64,000 nt of DNA from Chamaelirium japonicum (taxonomy: Eukaryota > Streptophyta > Magnoliopsida > Liliales > Melanthiaceae): positions 51,771,879-51,835,878 of the forward strand of contig OX393550.1 in assembly GCA_947650365.1 (NCBI GenBank), written 5' to 3'. Shown piece after piece: positions 46,915 to 58,321 of the stretch. The notes below the pieces were generated by a model that did not search any database, was not told the origin of the DNA, and saw only the letters and a program-made list of their open reading frames with translations. Made by a program: the position numbers and the translations under genes. Each line of letters opens with the position of its first letter. Within the stretch, counting starts at the first letter, position 1.

Positions 46915-48064
46915 GAGTTCCAATGATCAAGGTGTGCAATGCGAGTTATAGAGGGTGTGCATTGCGAGTTATAGAAGGTCGAAGATCTGATTGCCTCGTC
47001 GACGAAGCTCGAAGAATCGTAGGGATTATGATCCATGAAAAGAAAACAACCAAGAAAAAAAAATGAAACAAATATCCAATTTTGTATGCAACATGTCATA
47101 GTAGAAAGGAAAATTTATGTCTTTTCCCTCACATCTATATCTGTATTCTTTTTCTTTATTTTTATGCTAGAAATGCATTGATGGTGTTACCAATACATCT
47201 CTCATGTACTATGTTTTTCTTTAACCCCTTTAAAATGTGGGTGGCTAATAGGGCGCATAATCACATCCCACCATCCTTGAACTTGAGAACCCATAGGAAC
47301 CCTTGATCATGTAACAATTTAAAAATCTTATTACTGGAGTAGTGCAAAGAAGATAGACAATGATGTTCAGCAGATTTGCGTAGTTACGGTAAACTATTTG
47401 CATATATTAATGTTGTGGTTAAATTTGTAAAATTAAGTCTTGTAACATAATCGAGTTTTAATTGCGCCACATAATTGTAATAGAACCACCTCCAAGATTG
47501 TGATAAAATAAAAAATAAATAGTAGGTATAGTTGTTAACCTAAACTCTAACTTGACTAATGAAATAACCAGGAAATATCAATTCGAGATTCACGCAATTA
47601 CAACACCACCGAGGTAGGGGGCTTGAATCAAAATCTTCTATTAAATGTATGTTAGTATATGATTTTATGTTCCATGAAGTTGTATGCATAAAATTGACTA
47701 GAGATTGTGAAAAACTTGCTCAATTATGAGTTAGGACAGTCCCACTTAGTCCTGGGTGTGGAGTTAGCCCGGAAAAAAACCAAAAGCACTATAGGCATGG
47801 GGCTAACCTGGCTACGACCGAAAGTTTTCTTGGTGTGGAGCTAGCCCAGTGGAAGCCAAAAATACTCTGGGTGTAAAGGTAGCCCGGTTTAAGCCAAAAT
47901 ACTTCTGGGTTGGTCAATAGTTTCACAATTGACAAATGATGATATAACTATTTGTGAATATTGCTCTTTTTCTATAGCATGTCATTTGAATTAATATATT
48001 TTAGATACCAACCTACTGAAATGGTTGAAAAAAATGTTGAACAATAAAGAAGAACGAACAAGTT
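46915..48064 (-). repeat. LCBK1 5'-end repeat, unit B (proximal part; interrupted by Gypsy insertion)
   Basis: UTR-like half at 46915-47215 (CGACGAAGCTCGAAGAATCG, ATATCCAATTTTGTATGCA), followed by weaker promoter-like sequence. A short internal duplication of a GTGTGCAATGCGAGTTATAG-like segment is present. The unit continues at 63125 beyond the retrotransposon block. No ORF of note. 47340-48064 contains only a short ~50-bp degenerate repeat (47748-47912, built on GGTGTGGAGTTAGCCC). Confidence 0.55.
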
Positions 48065-50342
48065 TGTATGCGCGAAAAAAAGATTCGGGTCGTCTTTATT
48101 TCGAACACACGGAGATTACAAAGGCCGGGACCCGGGGACTCGGGGGTGGTGAGTCGGGTGCGGCGAAGATTTGATCAGGAGATTGTGGGAGGATCCTCTG
48201 GAGGGTCCCTTTGATCCGCGTCTCCACATTACTTCGTGTGAGAGCTCTAAAGGGGTTGCCCAGGACAGAGATCTTTACATGGTGAGGGTTTCTTAAGAGG
48301 CTAAGGATTTGTTGTCATTGCTTTTGTCCCTTCCATGTTTCACGCTTTCTCGGCTATGGGGTTTTTGGCTTCGTTCCTCGGTCTACACATCTCTCTCGGC
48401 TCTGGTTAGATCTCGGCGTCCTTGATCGTCGGTTCGCGACGTCGATCGTGCTTTAGCTTTGCTTTGGTGTGGCTCTGGATTTTGCTTTGCTTTGACGCTT
48501 GCGCTTGAACGTGGACAGATAGAAGCTTGCGATGCTTTAGTTCTTCCGGACTTCGCATCGTATCGGCTAGAACGTGCGGTGCTTTGCTCGTGACCGTCGT
48601 AGTTGCTCGGCTTTGGCACTTGCATTGCTTTGGCGCGGGCTTTACCGGTGCTTTTGCTTCGGCTTCTTGTGTTGGCTTTTGCTTTGGCATTGACTCGATC
48701 TTCTTCTCGAACAGCGATGGCTATGCATTCACTTCTTCTTTATTCTTCTGGATTCCTCGATGGTTGTGGTATCGGCTTGACTTCTCTTCTTCTTTGGGCT
48801 TTTTTTGCATGATCGGAGTTGAAGGTTTTGTTTTTGAAGACGATGGATGTACCACCGTTTCGGATGTCCTTCTTCAAGCTTTCTTCTTCGTGAATGGAGC
48901 GGACGTTGTTGAAGACAACGGGGTGATGTCGCTTCGATCTTCTTCTCTAGGCTTTTGGGCTTGATCGGAGTTGAAGGCTTGATAAAGACGACGGGGTAGT
49001 ATCGCTTCAATCTTCTTCTCCAAGCTTTTAGGCTTGATCGGAGTCGAAGGCTTGATGAAGACGATAGGGTAGTGTCGCTTCGATCTTCTTCTCTGGGCTT
49101 TTAGGCTTGATCGGAGTCGAAGGCTTGATGAAGACAACGGGGTGATGCCGCTTCGATCTTCTTCTCCGGACTTTTGGGCTTGATCGGAGTCAAAGGCTTG
49201 TTGAAGACAACGGGGTGATGCTGCTTCGATCTTCTTCTTCGGGCTTTTGGGGTTGATCGGAGTCAAAAGCTTGATGAAGACGACGGGGTAGTGCCGCTTC
49301 GATCTTCTTCTCTAGGTTTTTCGGCTTGATCAGAGTCGAAGGCTTGATGAAGACAACGGGGTAGTGCCACTTTGATCTTCTTCTCTAGGCTTTTAGGCTT
49401 GATTGGAGTCGAAGGCTTGATGAAGACGACGGGGTGATGCCGCTTCGATCTTCTTCTCCGGGCTTTTGGGCATGATCGGAGTCGAAGGCTTGTTGAAGAA
49501 GATGGGGTGGTGCCGCTTCGATCTTCTTCTCCGGCCTTTGCTTCTGGCGTCTTCGGAGTTGAAGGTTTTTTCTTCTCCGAACTTTCTCCTTCGTGCATGG
49601 AGTTAAAGAGTTGATCTTCTTGTGTAAGGGTTTTCATGTTGATAAGGGCTTTCAATGGACTAAGCCGGTCCCAAAGGGATAAGCTTGCCCGCGCCTCGTG
49701 ACGCCTTGGGTCGTTGAAGGCGAGTCTCCTCCTTTGCAAAGCTTCCTTACTTTTGTCTTCGACCTCTTGAGTCTTCCCCCTCCCCCTCTATTTATAGGTG
49801 AAGGGGGATGAGAGAGATATGGGAAGATTTATTTGAATCCCTTTAATATCTCTCCCATAACTATCCAAGATTTATTTCTTCATTGATAGGGAAAATAAAC
49901 CTTTATTTATTTTCCTTTTCTGGCGAAGTAGTTATGGCCCAATCATTTTAAATTTTTATTTGAATCTTGCATATTAAATCGATGGCGACCCGGCTTCATT
50001 TCTTATTCGTCGAATCGAGGGATCGACGTAGATCCACGCTTTTGTGTAGATGTATACGCAACCTCCCCCTGCGCATGGTGGTTTTCTTTCCTTTTTCTTC
50101 TTTTTCTTCCTTTTCTTTCTTTTTTCTTTTTTTTTTCTTTCTTCTTTGGCCGGCCACTCCCTACCCACCGGTAGGGGCACGGTTTTCCAAAGGGGGGGAT
50201 GGGGGGCCCTACTTGAGGATGGGCCCACCCGACCCCTCCTTTGGCTCGGGTCGGGTCTGGTGGGCCCAGGCTCATGTCAGGTTTGCCCCCGGATCGGTGC
50301 ACACGAGTCGGGTTCTGGTTTGATAAAATTTATGTGTCTACA
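48065..50342 (-). repeat. Gypsy 3' LTR (left), 2278 bp
   Basis: TGTATGCGCG...GTGTCTACA on plus. It contains eight copies of a ~73-bp unit (GGCTTGATCGGAGTCGAAGG...CGCTTCGATCTTCTTCTC) at 48895-49510, against four in its partner. Long ORFs across it are repeat artefacts. Confidence 0.88.
48895..49510. repeat. ~73-bp tandem repeat array, eight copies
   Basis: Copies share GATCGGAGTCGAAGGCTTGA, AAGACGACGGGGT and GATCTTCTTCTC. The corresponding array in the right LTR (61985-62260) has four copies, which accounts for most of the 275-bp LTR length difference. Confidence 0.9.
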
Positions 50343-51418
50343 AATGCCCCCTCAAGGACGAGTGCGCCGGCGGAGAACACATAACCCTTGTTTACATAGG
50401 AAACGCACAGCGCTTGTCCTTAATTTATTTTCTGAACGGGGTTAAGCCTTATTTAAAGACCCCTACCCCTCTGCTTCTTTCATCCAGCGTCTGTTCTTGC
50501 GGAGGGTTGAACCTTAGAGACCACCATCGAAAGGGGCTGCCTAAGGTTGCACAGGACTTGCTCCGTCTTCCTAGTTTTTGCCTCTTTCTTCGACGGTGGC
50601 GGCTCTTACGGAAGGTCGACGCTTGGAGACCATCAGCGAAGGGACTGCCTAGGGTTGCACGGGACTTACTGCATATTCCTAGTCGTCGCCTCTTTCGTCG
50701 GTGACGTCGGCTTTCGCGGAGATAAAGGCTTCTTCGGTAGCTTCTTTGGCGGCTCGCGGACAAAGGTCTTTCTAGGGTTTCAATCATCTCCCTCGTTGAG
50801 GACTTCCTTCCTTGAAGATGGTGGATGCATCAAAGGCGACCGTTGTACGGAGTCCGAAGGCGACGCGGTGAGCCTTGACGGATCAAGTATCTTTTGGTGT
50901 GAGGATGAAGCGGAGACGTCGAAGGCCAGGTAAGGAGGCTCTTTCGTCTTCTTCCTTATTTCTTTCTTTTTCTTCTTTTTTTTTTCCTTCTTTTTTTTCC
51001 CTCTTGTTTCTGTCACTGTTTTTTTCTTTCTTCTTCTCTAGTTTTCGGGGACAACAGCAGTAGCAATAGCTGACGGTGGCGGTCGCGGGCGGCGCGGCTG
51101 CAGTAGGGTCGAGGCGAACGGGCTCGGGTGGCGCAGCGGCGACAAGCGATGGCTGTTGCGCAGGAGGCCGATAACTACAGCGAGTGTGGGCTCATCGGCT
51201 GGCGATAGCGGTGTGCGGTGCAGGCGGGTCTGGCATGCGAGTCGAGGCGGCACGATCGTGGGTGGTACGTGCTGAGAGACGCCGGTGGTGCGGTCACGGG
51301 TAGACGGTGTGGGTGCAGTGCAGGTAGGCGGCTGTTGCGGGTGGAGCGATGGCCAGTCGGAGGTCAGGCGGTCGAAGCCAGGCGCGGGTTGCGATGGCCG
51401 GCTCGGGTGCAGGGCAGG
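50343..51418 (-). other. 3' internal region of the Gypsy element
   Basis: Between the left LTR and the nested element. It includes the polypurine tract (about 50343-50358), poly-T/C stretches (50940-51040) and GC-rich GGCGGTCGCGGGCGGCG-type sequence (51070-51418). ORFs on both strands show no family motifs. Confidence 0.6.
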
Positions 51419-54400
51419 TGTTGAGCGTCTATTTGGTGCGAATTATCCTTTCTTTATCATGCATATAGCGTCACTCTGCTACGTAAAACTTTCATAATAC
51501 ACATAAACTGCATGAGTTTCTTTGCACCATGATATAGTAGACTCTCATACGAACCCAATGTCATATTGGTTCGCTCTCATACATTGCATGCATGAAAAAT
51601 ACGGATCCCAATAGTCCAAATTATCCTTTTATCGATAATCGCATTTGAATCTGATAAGTCTCATTTCATGTGTGTTTTTCAGAAAATTGATCCGGTCTTC
51701 GATGCAGTCAGCTTAAAGACTTCATGAACAAGCGTGGATATTCTCACGGCGATTTGATGGAGGCTGTACAGCCCATTTGGAGGCCTGTCTGAAGAACAAC
51801 GTTGGAAAACGGATAACTGTGATGAGTCTGATGAGAAAAGACTTCAACAAGCCGATCAATGCAGTGCTTGATTCAAATTAGAGAAGGAATACACGCATGC
51901 AAATGGAATGCCGTAAGTTGACGAGCTCAGATGGTTCGAATGATGAAACCCCTGGATGACCACCCCTAAACTGATACCATCGACGACCCTTACCCATCCA
52001 TATTTCCACATTCACAACCATCAGTGCATGGGTAGATCATAGCCATTCATTCCCTAACCGACCGGTCGTGTCTTGCAACCCCTCGCCATATCCACCATGC
52101 ATGCACCCACCATCCGATCAATGAACCCATCCACAGCCCTCCGCCCAAGCCTCATCCCGACCGTCCAAATCTGGTTGTACCTACCCCTTCCATGCACATG
52201 AATGCATGCATGCATGTGCCACATAAAAAAACCAGTCATTCCATCGTAGCCATCCGGATCCGAATCATAGCCGTCCTTTTCTTCCCGTGCATTACCCATG
52301 CATGCAGGCCCTTAAAACCGGATCGGTTAAAATCAGCCGGTCAAGGTTTGGGTGATCGGCAAAAAACCTTAGTTTTTTGCCAGATCCAGTAGAAAATCGA
52401 CCGATCGGTTGATTTTGACCGATCGGTTAAAATCAGCCGGTCAAAATTTGGGTGATCGGCAAAAAACCTTAGTTTTTTGCCAGATCCAGTAGAAAATCGA
52501 CCGATCGGTTGATTTTGACCGATCGGTTAAAATCAGCCGGTCAAGGTTTGGGTGATCGGCAAAAAACCTTAGTTTTTTGCCAGATCCAGTAGAAAATCGA
52601 CCGATCGGTTGATTTTGACCGATCGGTCAAGTTTGACCGATCGGTTAAAATCAGCCGGTCAAGGTTTGGTTGATCGGCAAAAAACCTTAGTTTTTTGCCA
52701 GATCCAGTAGAAAATCGACCGATCGGTTGATTTTGACCGATCGGTCAAGTTTGACCGATCGGTTAAAATCAGCCGGTCAAGGTTTGGGTGATCGGCAAAA
52801 AACCTTAAAACCGGATCCCATCAGAGCTCCCTTAAAACCGTATTCCATGCATGCACCCAGCCGAAAAATCTCTCCTTCCCACTTAATCACCACCGAACAT
52901 CGTCCGATCTAATAACCAAACCCGTGCAGCCCCTGCACTTGACCCAGCGGCCAGCTCTCTCCCATTCCTACCTCCTCTCTACAAAATCGGTGATCAACCC
53001 CCCCTTCCGATCGCAGTTGTTCCAGCTCCCGCTGCCCTGGTCCCTACTTTCTCTCTCTCTCCCTCCTTGATTCTCTCTCTAACTCTATGTCTTTCCTTAA
53101 CCGCTGCCCCCGATTTTCTCTCTCTCTCCTTGATTCTCTCTCTAACCCGAACTTCTCTCTCTCTAGCTGCCCAACTAAGCAACCCAATCCCAGCCAAGCC
53201 TGCTGCCCTCTCTTTCTTTCGGATTCTCTCTCTATCTCCATCCCACCGAACTTCTCTCTCTCGGATTCTCTTTCCTTCTCTCTCTCTTTCCTTTTTCTTT
53301 CTATCCATCCGAGACCCCCAGCCGCCCGACTTCCTCTCTCAGCCCAATCACAGCCATCCGAGATCCATACAATCCATCACAGCCCTCCATTGCACCGAAC
53401 CCACCATGCATGCATCCCTAACACCCAGCCGTCCATTCCAATTAAACCCGGCCAGATTCTAAAACTGGAGGTGATCACCTCCACCCGATCGTCCGTGTAC
53501 CCATTCCCGTCCGGAGCCACGCAAAAACCCGGGACTCTCTCTTTCTCTCGCTAAAAGAACCGACCTAGATCTCCTATATAGGGGGGGCTCGGGAAAACCA
53601 AGAGGGGGACGGGAGGCTCTCACGACCAACCATCAAGGGGGATCTACCACCGAACCCATCATCACCCATCTTCACCACCGCACCCCTTCTCTCGTCACCG
53701 ACCTAGGCCATCTTCCACTTAGGACCGGAGCCGCCATCTCCATCTCTTCATTACCTTACCTACTTCCATCATCACCCACCTTGCCATCCACCATCCTCGA
53801 CCAAAACCGAACCCTAATCCTCCACATCCTGTCGCCTTCATCCACCATCCGAGCCGTCATCGCACCATCATCGAAGCTACAACGTGAATGAGCTGAAGCG
53901 GAGGAAGCATCGAGGAAGGCGAAGTCCACGTAGCAATCTTCAACGATGATCTGTACTTCGTTTATTTTCGTTTTTTCTTTTGATGTAACAAGAACCATGT
54001 CTAGCTAAATTCCATGCTAAGGCTTAGATGAAACCCTGGATCTAGTAGATGTTTAGTTTATTTTATATGCTCTATGCCAATGCTCTTTAATGTTTTATGC
54101 GATTCAATTCTTAATTGATTGATGGTTCAATTTGCTCTCACAATCCATGCCACGTATGTTTTGTAGTTAGCGCTATAATTGATCATCATGCAATTAGGCC
54201 TATTTTAATCAAATAATTAAAACCCAGATCTTGCATGCTTAACTCAGACATCGGATGCTCTGCTCATGTGCTTTGATCCGTTGTGCTTAACCTAGATGTT
54301 TGATGCTTTGTTTTATTACCCATGCTTGAGTTGAATCCAATATTAGATTATTATATTTAAAGCCCTAAAGATCACATCTCGAGGAAGCACGGGATTTGTT

Positions 54401-54776
54401 TCACGCATGCTACTCGCCTAAATTAGAGCATCATAATTTAAACATAGCATCTATGATGATCTAGCGGTGGATTCGACCGCCTTAGTATCGCATCCATATC
54501 TGAACTTCCACATTGCACCGCATTACCTTAGTTAATTTGCATGCTTTAATCCTGCTTAGTTTATTTTTCCATCTTATAAAACCAAATCAATAATATTGCT
54601 CATTAAGTAACTTAGTTAAATAACTAATAACCCTAGATTAGACAGTTCCCTCATTAGTAATCCCTGTGGGATCGACCTCGTAATACGTACCGCTCCTACA
54701 AAGCGATTCGTGCACTTGCGAGTTATAATTTAGATCAAATTAACCCCTTAATTTAGGATTAGTTTAGATCGCATCA
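51419..54776 (+). repeat. Nested element 5' LTR, 3358 bp
   Basis: Shares TTATCCTTTCTTTATCATGC and GATCCCAATAGTCCAAATTA with the 3' LTR. It contains a 0.5-kb hairpin-bearing tandem array (52321-52815) absent from the 3' LTR. The promoter box at 52980 reads TACAAAAT where the sister LTR has TATAAAAT. Confidence 0.85.
52321..52815. repeat. 100/118-bp tandem array with perfect hairpins, in one LTR only
   Basis: Units start with GATCGGTTAAAATCAGCCGG at 52321, 52421, 52521, 52639 and 52757 (spacings 100, 100, 118, 118; the last is partial). The longer units add GATCGGTCAAGTTTGACC. Each of the four full units contains GGCAAAAAAC-CTTA-GTTTTTTGCC, a perfect 10-bp stem with a 4-nt loop, and copies of the palindrome ACCGATCGGT. 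The array lies between two copies of CCTTAAAACCGGAT. The sister LTR has one copy there (59259-59272) and no array. Confidence 0.93.
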
Positions 54777-54778
54777 AG

Positions 54779-54800
54779 TTTTTGGCACCGTTACCGGGGA
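54779..54800 (+). other. Primer-binding site of the nested element
   Basis: TTTTTGGCACCGTTACCGGG lies two bases after the LTR end GCATCA, and matches the TGGCGCCGTTGCCGGGG-type site of Athila/Tat-lineage elements with a few changes. Confidence 0.75.
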
Positions 54801-54915
54801 TTGCAACGGAGCTTTCGAATTTAGGTTATTCCTTACTTGCCTTAGTTAGTTTTATTAGTTTTTGTTAGTTTAATTTTATCTTTAGAGTATATCAGTTTTT
54901 TAATCTTTAACCAAA

Positions 54916-56160
54916 ATGACTAACCAAACAATGACCCTAAAAGAATATATGAACCTTACAAGGTCAACAAAATATCAAGATCCATCTTCAGCAGTAATGA
55001 CCAACTCACATTCACCCCAAACAATGACCCTAGAGGAGTATATGAACCAAACAAAAACCACCAGATATCAGGATTGTACAAACTTTTCAACTGAAATAGA
55101 ATATTCTGAAAGAAATTCACTGATTAGGAGTTTACATGGCCATATACAACATAATTCACCATGCTACGACACACATGATTCTAGATGGAAAAATTATCAC
55201 GATCTTAGATGGCAAAATTTTTAAAATCCAAGTAGGCAATATTATCAAAATTCTAGTTGGCAAAATCATCAGGATTATAGTTGGAAAAATGAATCATCTG
55301 CAACTAATTTTCAAGAGCCTTATGATTATATGCCACCAAATGAGGAGACTCTTGAAGAAACACTACAAATGTCTATGCTCAATCAGCTTATGTAAAACTA
55401 TCAAAGCAATAGGCAAGAGCAAATGAACGCTTTTGAAAGAATTGAATCACATTTTAATGTCATTAAGGAAGTAATACTTCGAGATCAATCTCAACCTGAG
55501 TCTGACTCCGATGAAGATTATGAGGATTATAAAAACATAATTAGTGTCTCAATAGATAATGGAGATTATGAGGAAACCAAGATGGACATCTCTATAGAAG
55601 ATGAACTTGCCAAATCTGATTTTCTTAATCCTTTGGAAGATTATCCGAGCAATATTGATGACATTAATATGGATATGATTTTTAAGGATATCAATGATCT
55701 CCCATCCAATATTGACATCATCAATGATGACACTATAGATTATATAATTAATGAAAAAGCCTATGCTCTCCCCTATGACAATGATGATGAGATTATTAAA
55801 GAAAATAATGTTCTTCCATCCAGTTTAAAAATTACTAATTATAATAAGATCTATGAGAAGAATATGATCAATAATCTTATGGAGAATAAGATTCTTCAAT
55901 CATCTTTTAATGATCCATTGGAGGCATGCTTAAAAAATTGTGATGACCCGAACGATGATCTGACCGATATTATACTGGATGTCACTCATGATCTTCCTTA
56001 TGACATTGATGATGATATGTTTGCTAAAGAAACCAATCCTCTATCAATGAATCTTGAGATTAATGATATCATGATTGATCATCCGTCCATTATCGAAAAA
56101 TCATATATTAACCTACAAATTCTGCCATCTAATTTTCAACAGACACATTTGGGTGAATAA
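54916..56160 (+). pseudogene. gag-like ORF of the nested element with two in-frame stops
   Basis: A single reading frame of about 415 codons from MTNQTMTLKEYMNLT to QTHLGE, broken only by TAA at 55222 and at about 55396. Repeated MTLxEYMNxT motifs occur near the N-terminus (two copies), then W-x-N repeats (WQNHQDYSWKN) and YDYMPPNEETLEETLQ. A long acidic Asp/Asn-rich tail follows (55490-56130). The first stop fits a CAA-to-TAA change. I recognise the type from non-autonomous plant Gypsy derivatives, but no conserved domain. Confidence 0.6.
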
Positions 56161-56259
56161 TATGTATTTTCTGATTTAATTTTTTCTCTATTTATCAAAA
56201 ATTAAAAAATTAAATTATATGAACTCTTCAAAGATAATATAGATGATACATGGTGGAAT

Positions 56260-56538
56260 ATGGAGTATAATAATGAATCTTATATTGTTCCATTTGAAAA
56301 GAAAATTCATGAAGAACAATATAGGATGAATCCTAATAGAATAATGGAGAGTCACGCAGAAATATGCCCGAAGTATACTATAGAATATAATTTCTCAATT
56401 GATGACTACTCTCTTTTCTTTTTAAAAATTCCATCTGCTGAAAAATATATTTGTATTATAGCAGTTATTTTTTCTTTATTTATTAACATCTGCTCGTCTT
56501 TATTAGTCTGTTTAGTCGCTTTGTTTTTTTCTTTGTAG
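56260..56538 (+). CDS. Small ORF with C-terminal membrane segment (nested element)
   Basis: 92 codons, MEYNNESYIVPFEKKIHEEQ onward. It has a charged N-terminal half, HAEICPKYTIEYNFSIDDY, and a C-terminal run of about 30 hydrophobic residues (YICIIAVIFSLFINICSSLL and on) that would span a membrane. It lies between the gag-like ORF and the 3' LTR, where Athila-type elements can carry an env-like gene, but I see no homology to one. Could equally be a decayed remnant. Confidence 0.35.
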   Translation: MEYNNESYIVPFEKKIHEEQYRMNPNRIMESHAEICPKYTIEYNFSIDDYSLFFLKIPSAEKYICIIAVIFSLFINICSSLLVCLVALFFSL

Positions 56539-56742
56539 TACTAACATTTTACAGGTAACGAGGCTACAAAGAACTTATAAGGTACTATCCATCCTTTAAA
56601 CTTCGTACTTTTATATACATGTCATTAAAAAAATAATATCATCACATTCATGAGCATGTATAATTCATACATTGAGGACAATGTCTAATTTAAGTTTGGG
56701 GGTATGATGTACTTTTTACAAAATCATGCATGCATCTAATTT

Positions 56743-56745
<3 letters not shown>

Positions 56746-56793
<48 letters not shown>
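56746..56793. repeat. (AT)n microsatellite
   Basis: About 24 AT units in the nested element interior. From here to 58321 there are no supportable ORFs. Confidence 0.96.
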
Positions 56794-56797
<4 letters not shown>

Positions 56798-58321
56798 AGT
56801 TTTCGTTCTTTTCTAGTTTTTATTTTTTAAAAAAATTAAACATTAAAAAATTTAATTTTTTTTTTAAATAGTAATAATAATGCATCAACTTACGTTAAAG
56901 TGGGACAGCTCGACATATACGTCTCGACGTATGTGTGTCTCGTCTGTAGTCCCCTACCAAAACTATAGCGTTTGTATAGAAATCTATAGGAATTTACATT
57001 TACATGTTTTTATTTTCTTTTTATCGTATTACTTTTGTCATCCTTTTCGTTATTTTCGAGGAAAAAAAATATATCTATATATATTTCACCTTTATTTCAG
57101 GTTTTGTAGCATAATTCTTTCGCACTCGAATAGAACCACAAGACACCTGATAATCAAGGTATAAAGTCAAAGGATTAGCTAGAAAAAGTATATCTAATTT
57201 GGTTATGACCCTTAGTAACCTTTTAGAGATTGTCAAAACAAACTTGACTTGACTTTTCACTTCACATCTGGCTTACACCTCTAGGTTCTAGATTCAAAGC
57301 TTTCATATCACCTAATAGTCACTTGGAGTCCTGATAAACCATGAGGATCTGGTTCACTTGGTTTGAAAAAAATATCATTAGAAAAGCGACCAGTGAATTC
57401 TAAGGTATAGCGGAAAGGGCTACCTATTAGCATGGTCTAGGACCTAATTATATAAAAGTCTTAATATGTATGCTCTAGTATGAGTAAAGCTTGGTCGATA
57501 GGGTCATGAGAATGATCTTATGGATGCAGAGTGAATCAAATATAAAGGCAATATGAGGATGGCTACCTAACTCATGAGAGCGTTGGCAGCGTGTCATGGG
57601 CATAGAGTGCAGCTGGCATGGTACAAGTTAGGAAGGGATATATAATTAGATCCAGAAAAAAAAAATAAGACCGAAAAAAAAAAAGAAAAAGAAAAAGGAA
57701 ATAGTGTGAAAGCCGTCGCTATAAACAATGTGGGGAAACTGAAATATCACATATAAAGCCGAAATGTATTAAGGTGAATATCCACAACTCTCACTAGCTT
57801 GTCTAGATTAGTTAGTTTTGACTCAGGTTCTAAGGTCGACTTTGACCGTTCTAGGAGACTGTTAGAATGATATGAATGTAGAGAACCAAACCCCCTGTGT
57901 TTAGCCCAGACAGCACCGTGCACTCGAGCATAGTTAACCTTGACCTTTTCTAACGGGAAACTAATAGTTAGAACCTAAAGTGCTTACTTCGAAAGCCGAC
58001 GCTTGGGCTGGATACCTTGTGAGTCTTGTGCTTTAGAAATTCTATTTTTGAGTACTTTTTAATTATTCTGCGAAACCAACTTTTCTTATTTCTTATTTTT
58101 ATTTAAAAAAAAAGTTTGAATTTTGTGGGTAAATTCACTGTAAACCCTCACGAGACAAAACTCGTCCACTAGGGTAACCTAGAGGTTTAACGGCTTGTTG
58201 CACGTGCTAAGTGCAATCGCGATTCCTGCGAAAGTGAGTTAGTTATTTTTATTCTTCTATTATTTTCTTTGTTTATTTTGTTTGCTTTCTCGAGGACTAG
58301 AAAGATTTAAGTTTGGGGGTG

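Noticed and set aside
47748..47912. Short ~50-bp repeats that might look like a CRISPR-style array
   Set aside because: Only three or four degenerate copies in plant DNA with no spacers of uniform size. A simple minisatellite.
48383..49739. Long Lys/Pro-rich ORFs in the Gypsy LTR
   Set aside because: Produced by the 73-bp tandem array. The frame changes from unit to unit and there is no domain.
53067..53554. Ser/Leu-rich ORFs in the nested element LTR, repeated near 59446-59781
   Set aside because: CT-rich LTR leader. The frame is not conserved between the two LTRs.
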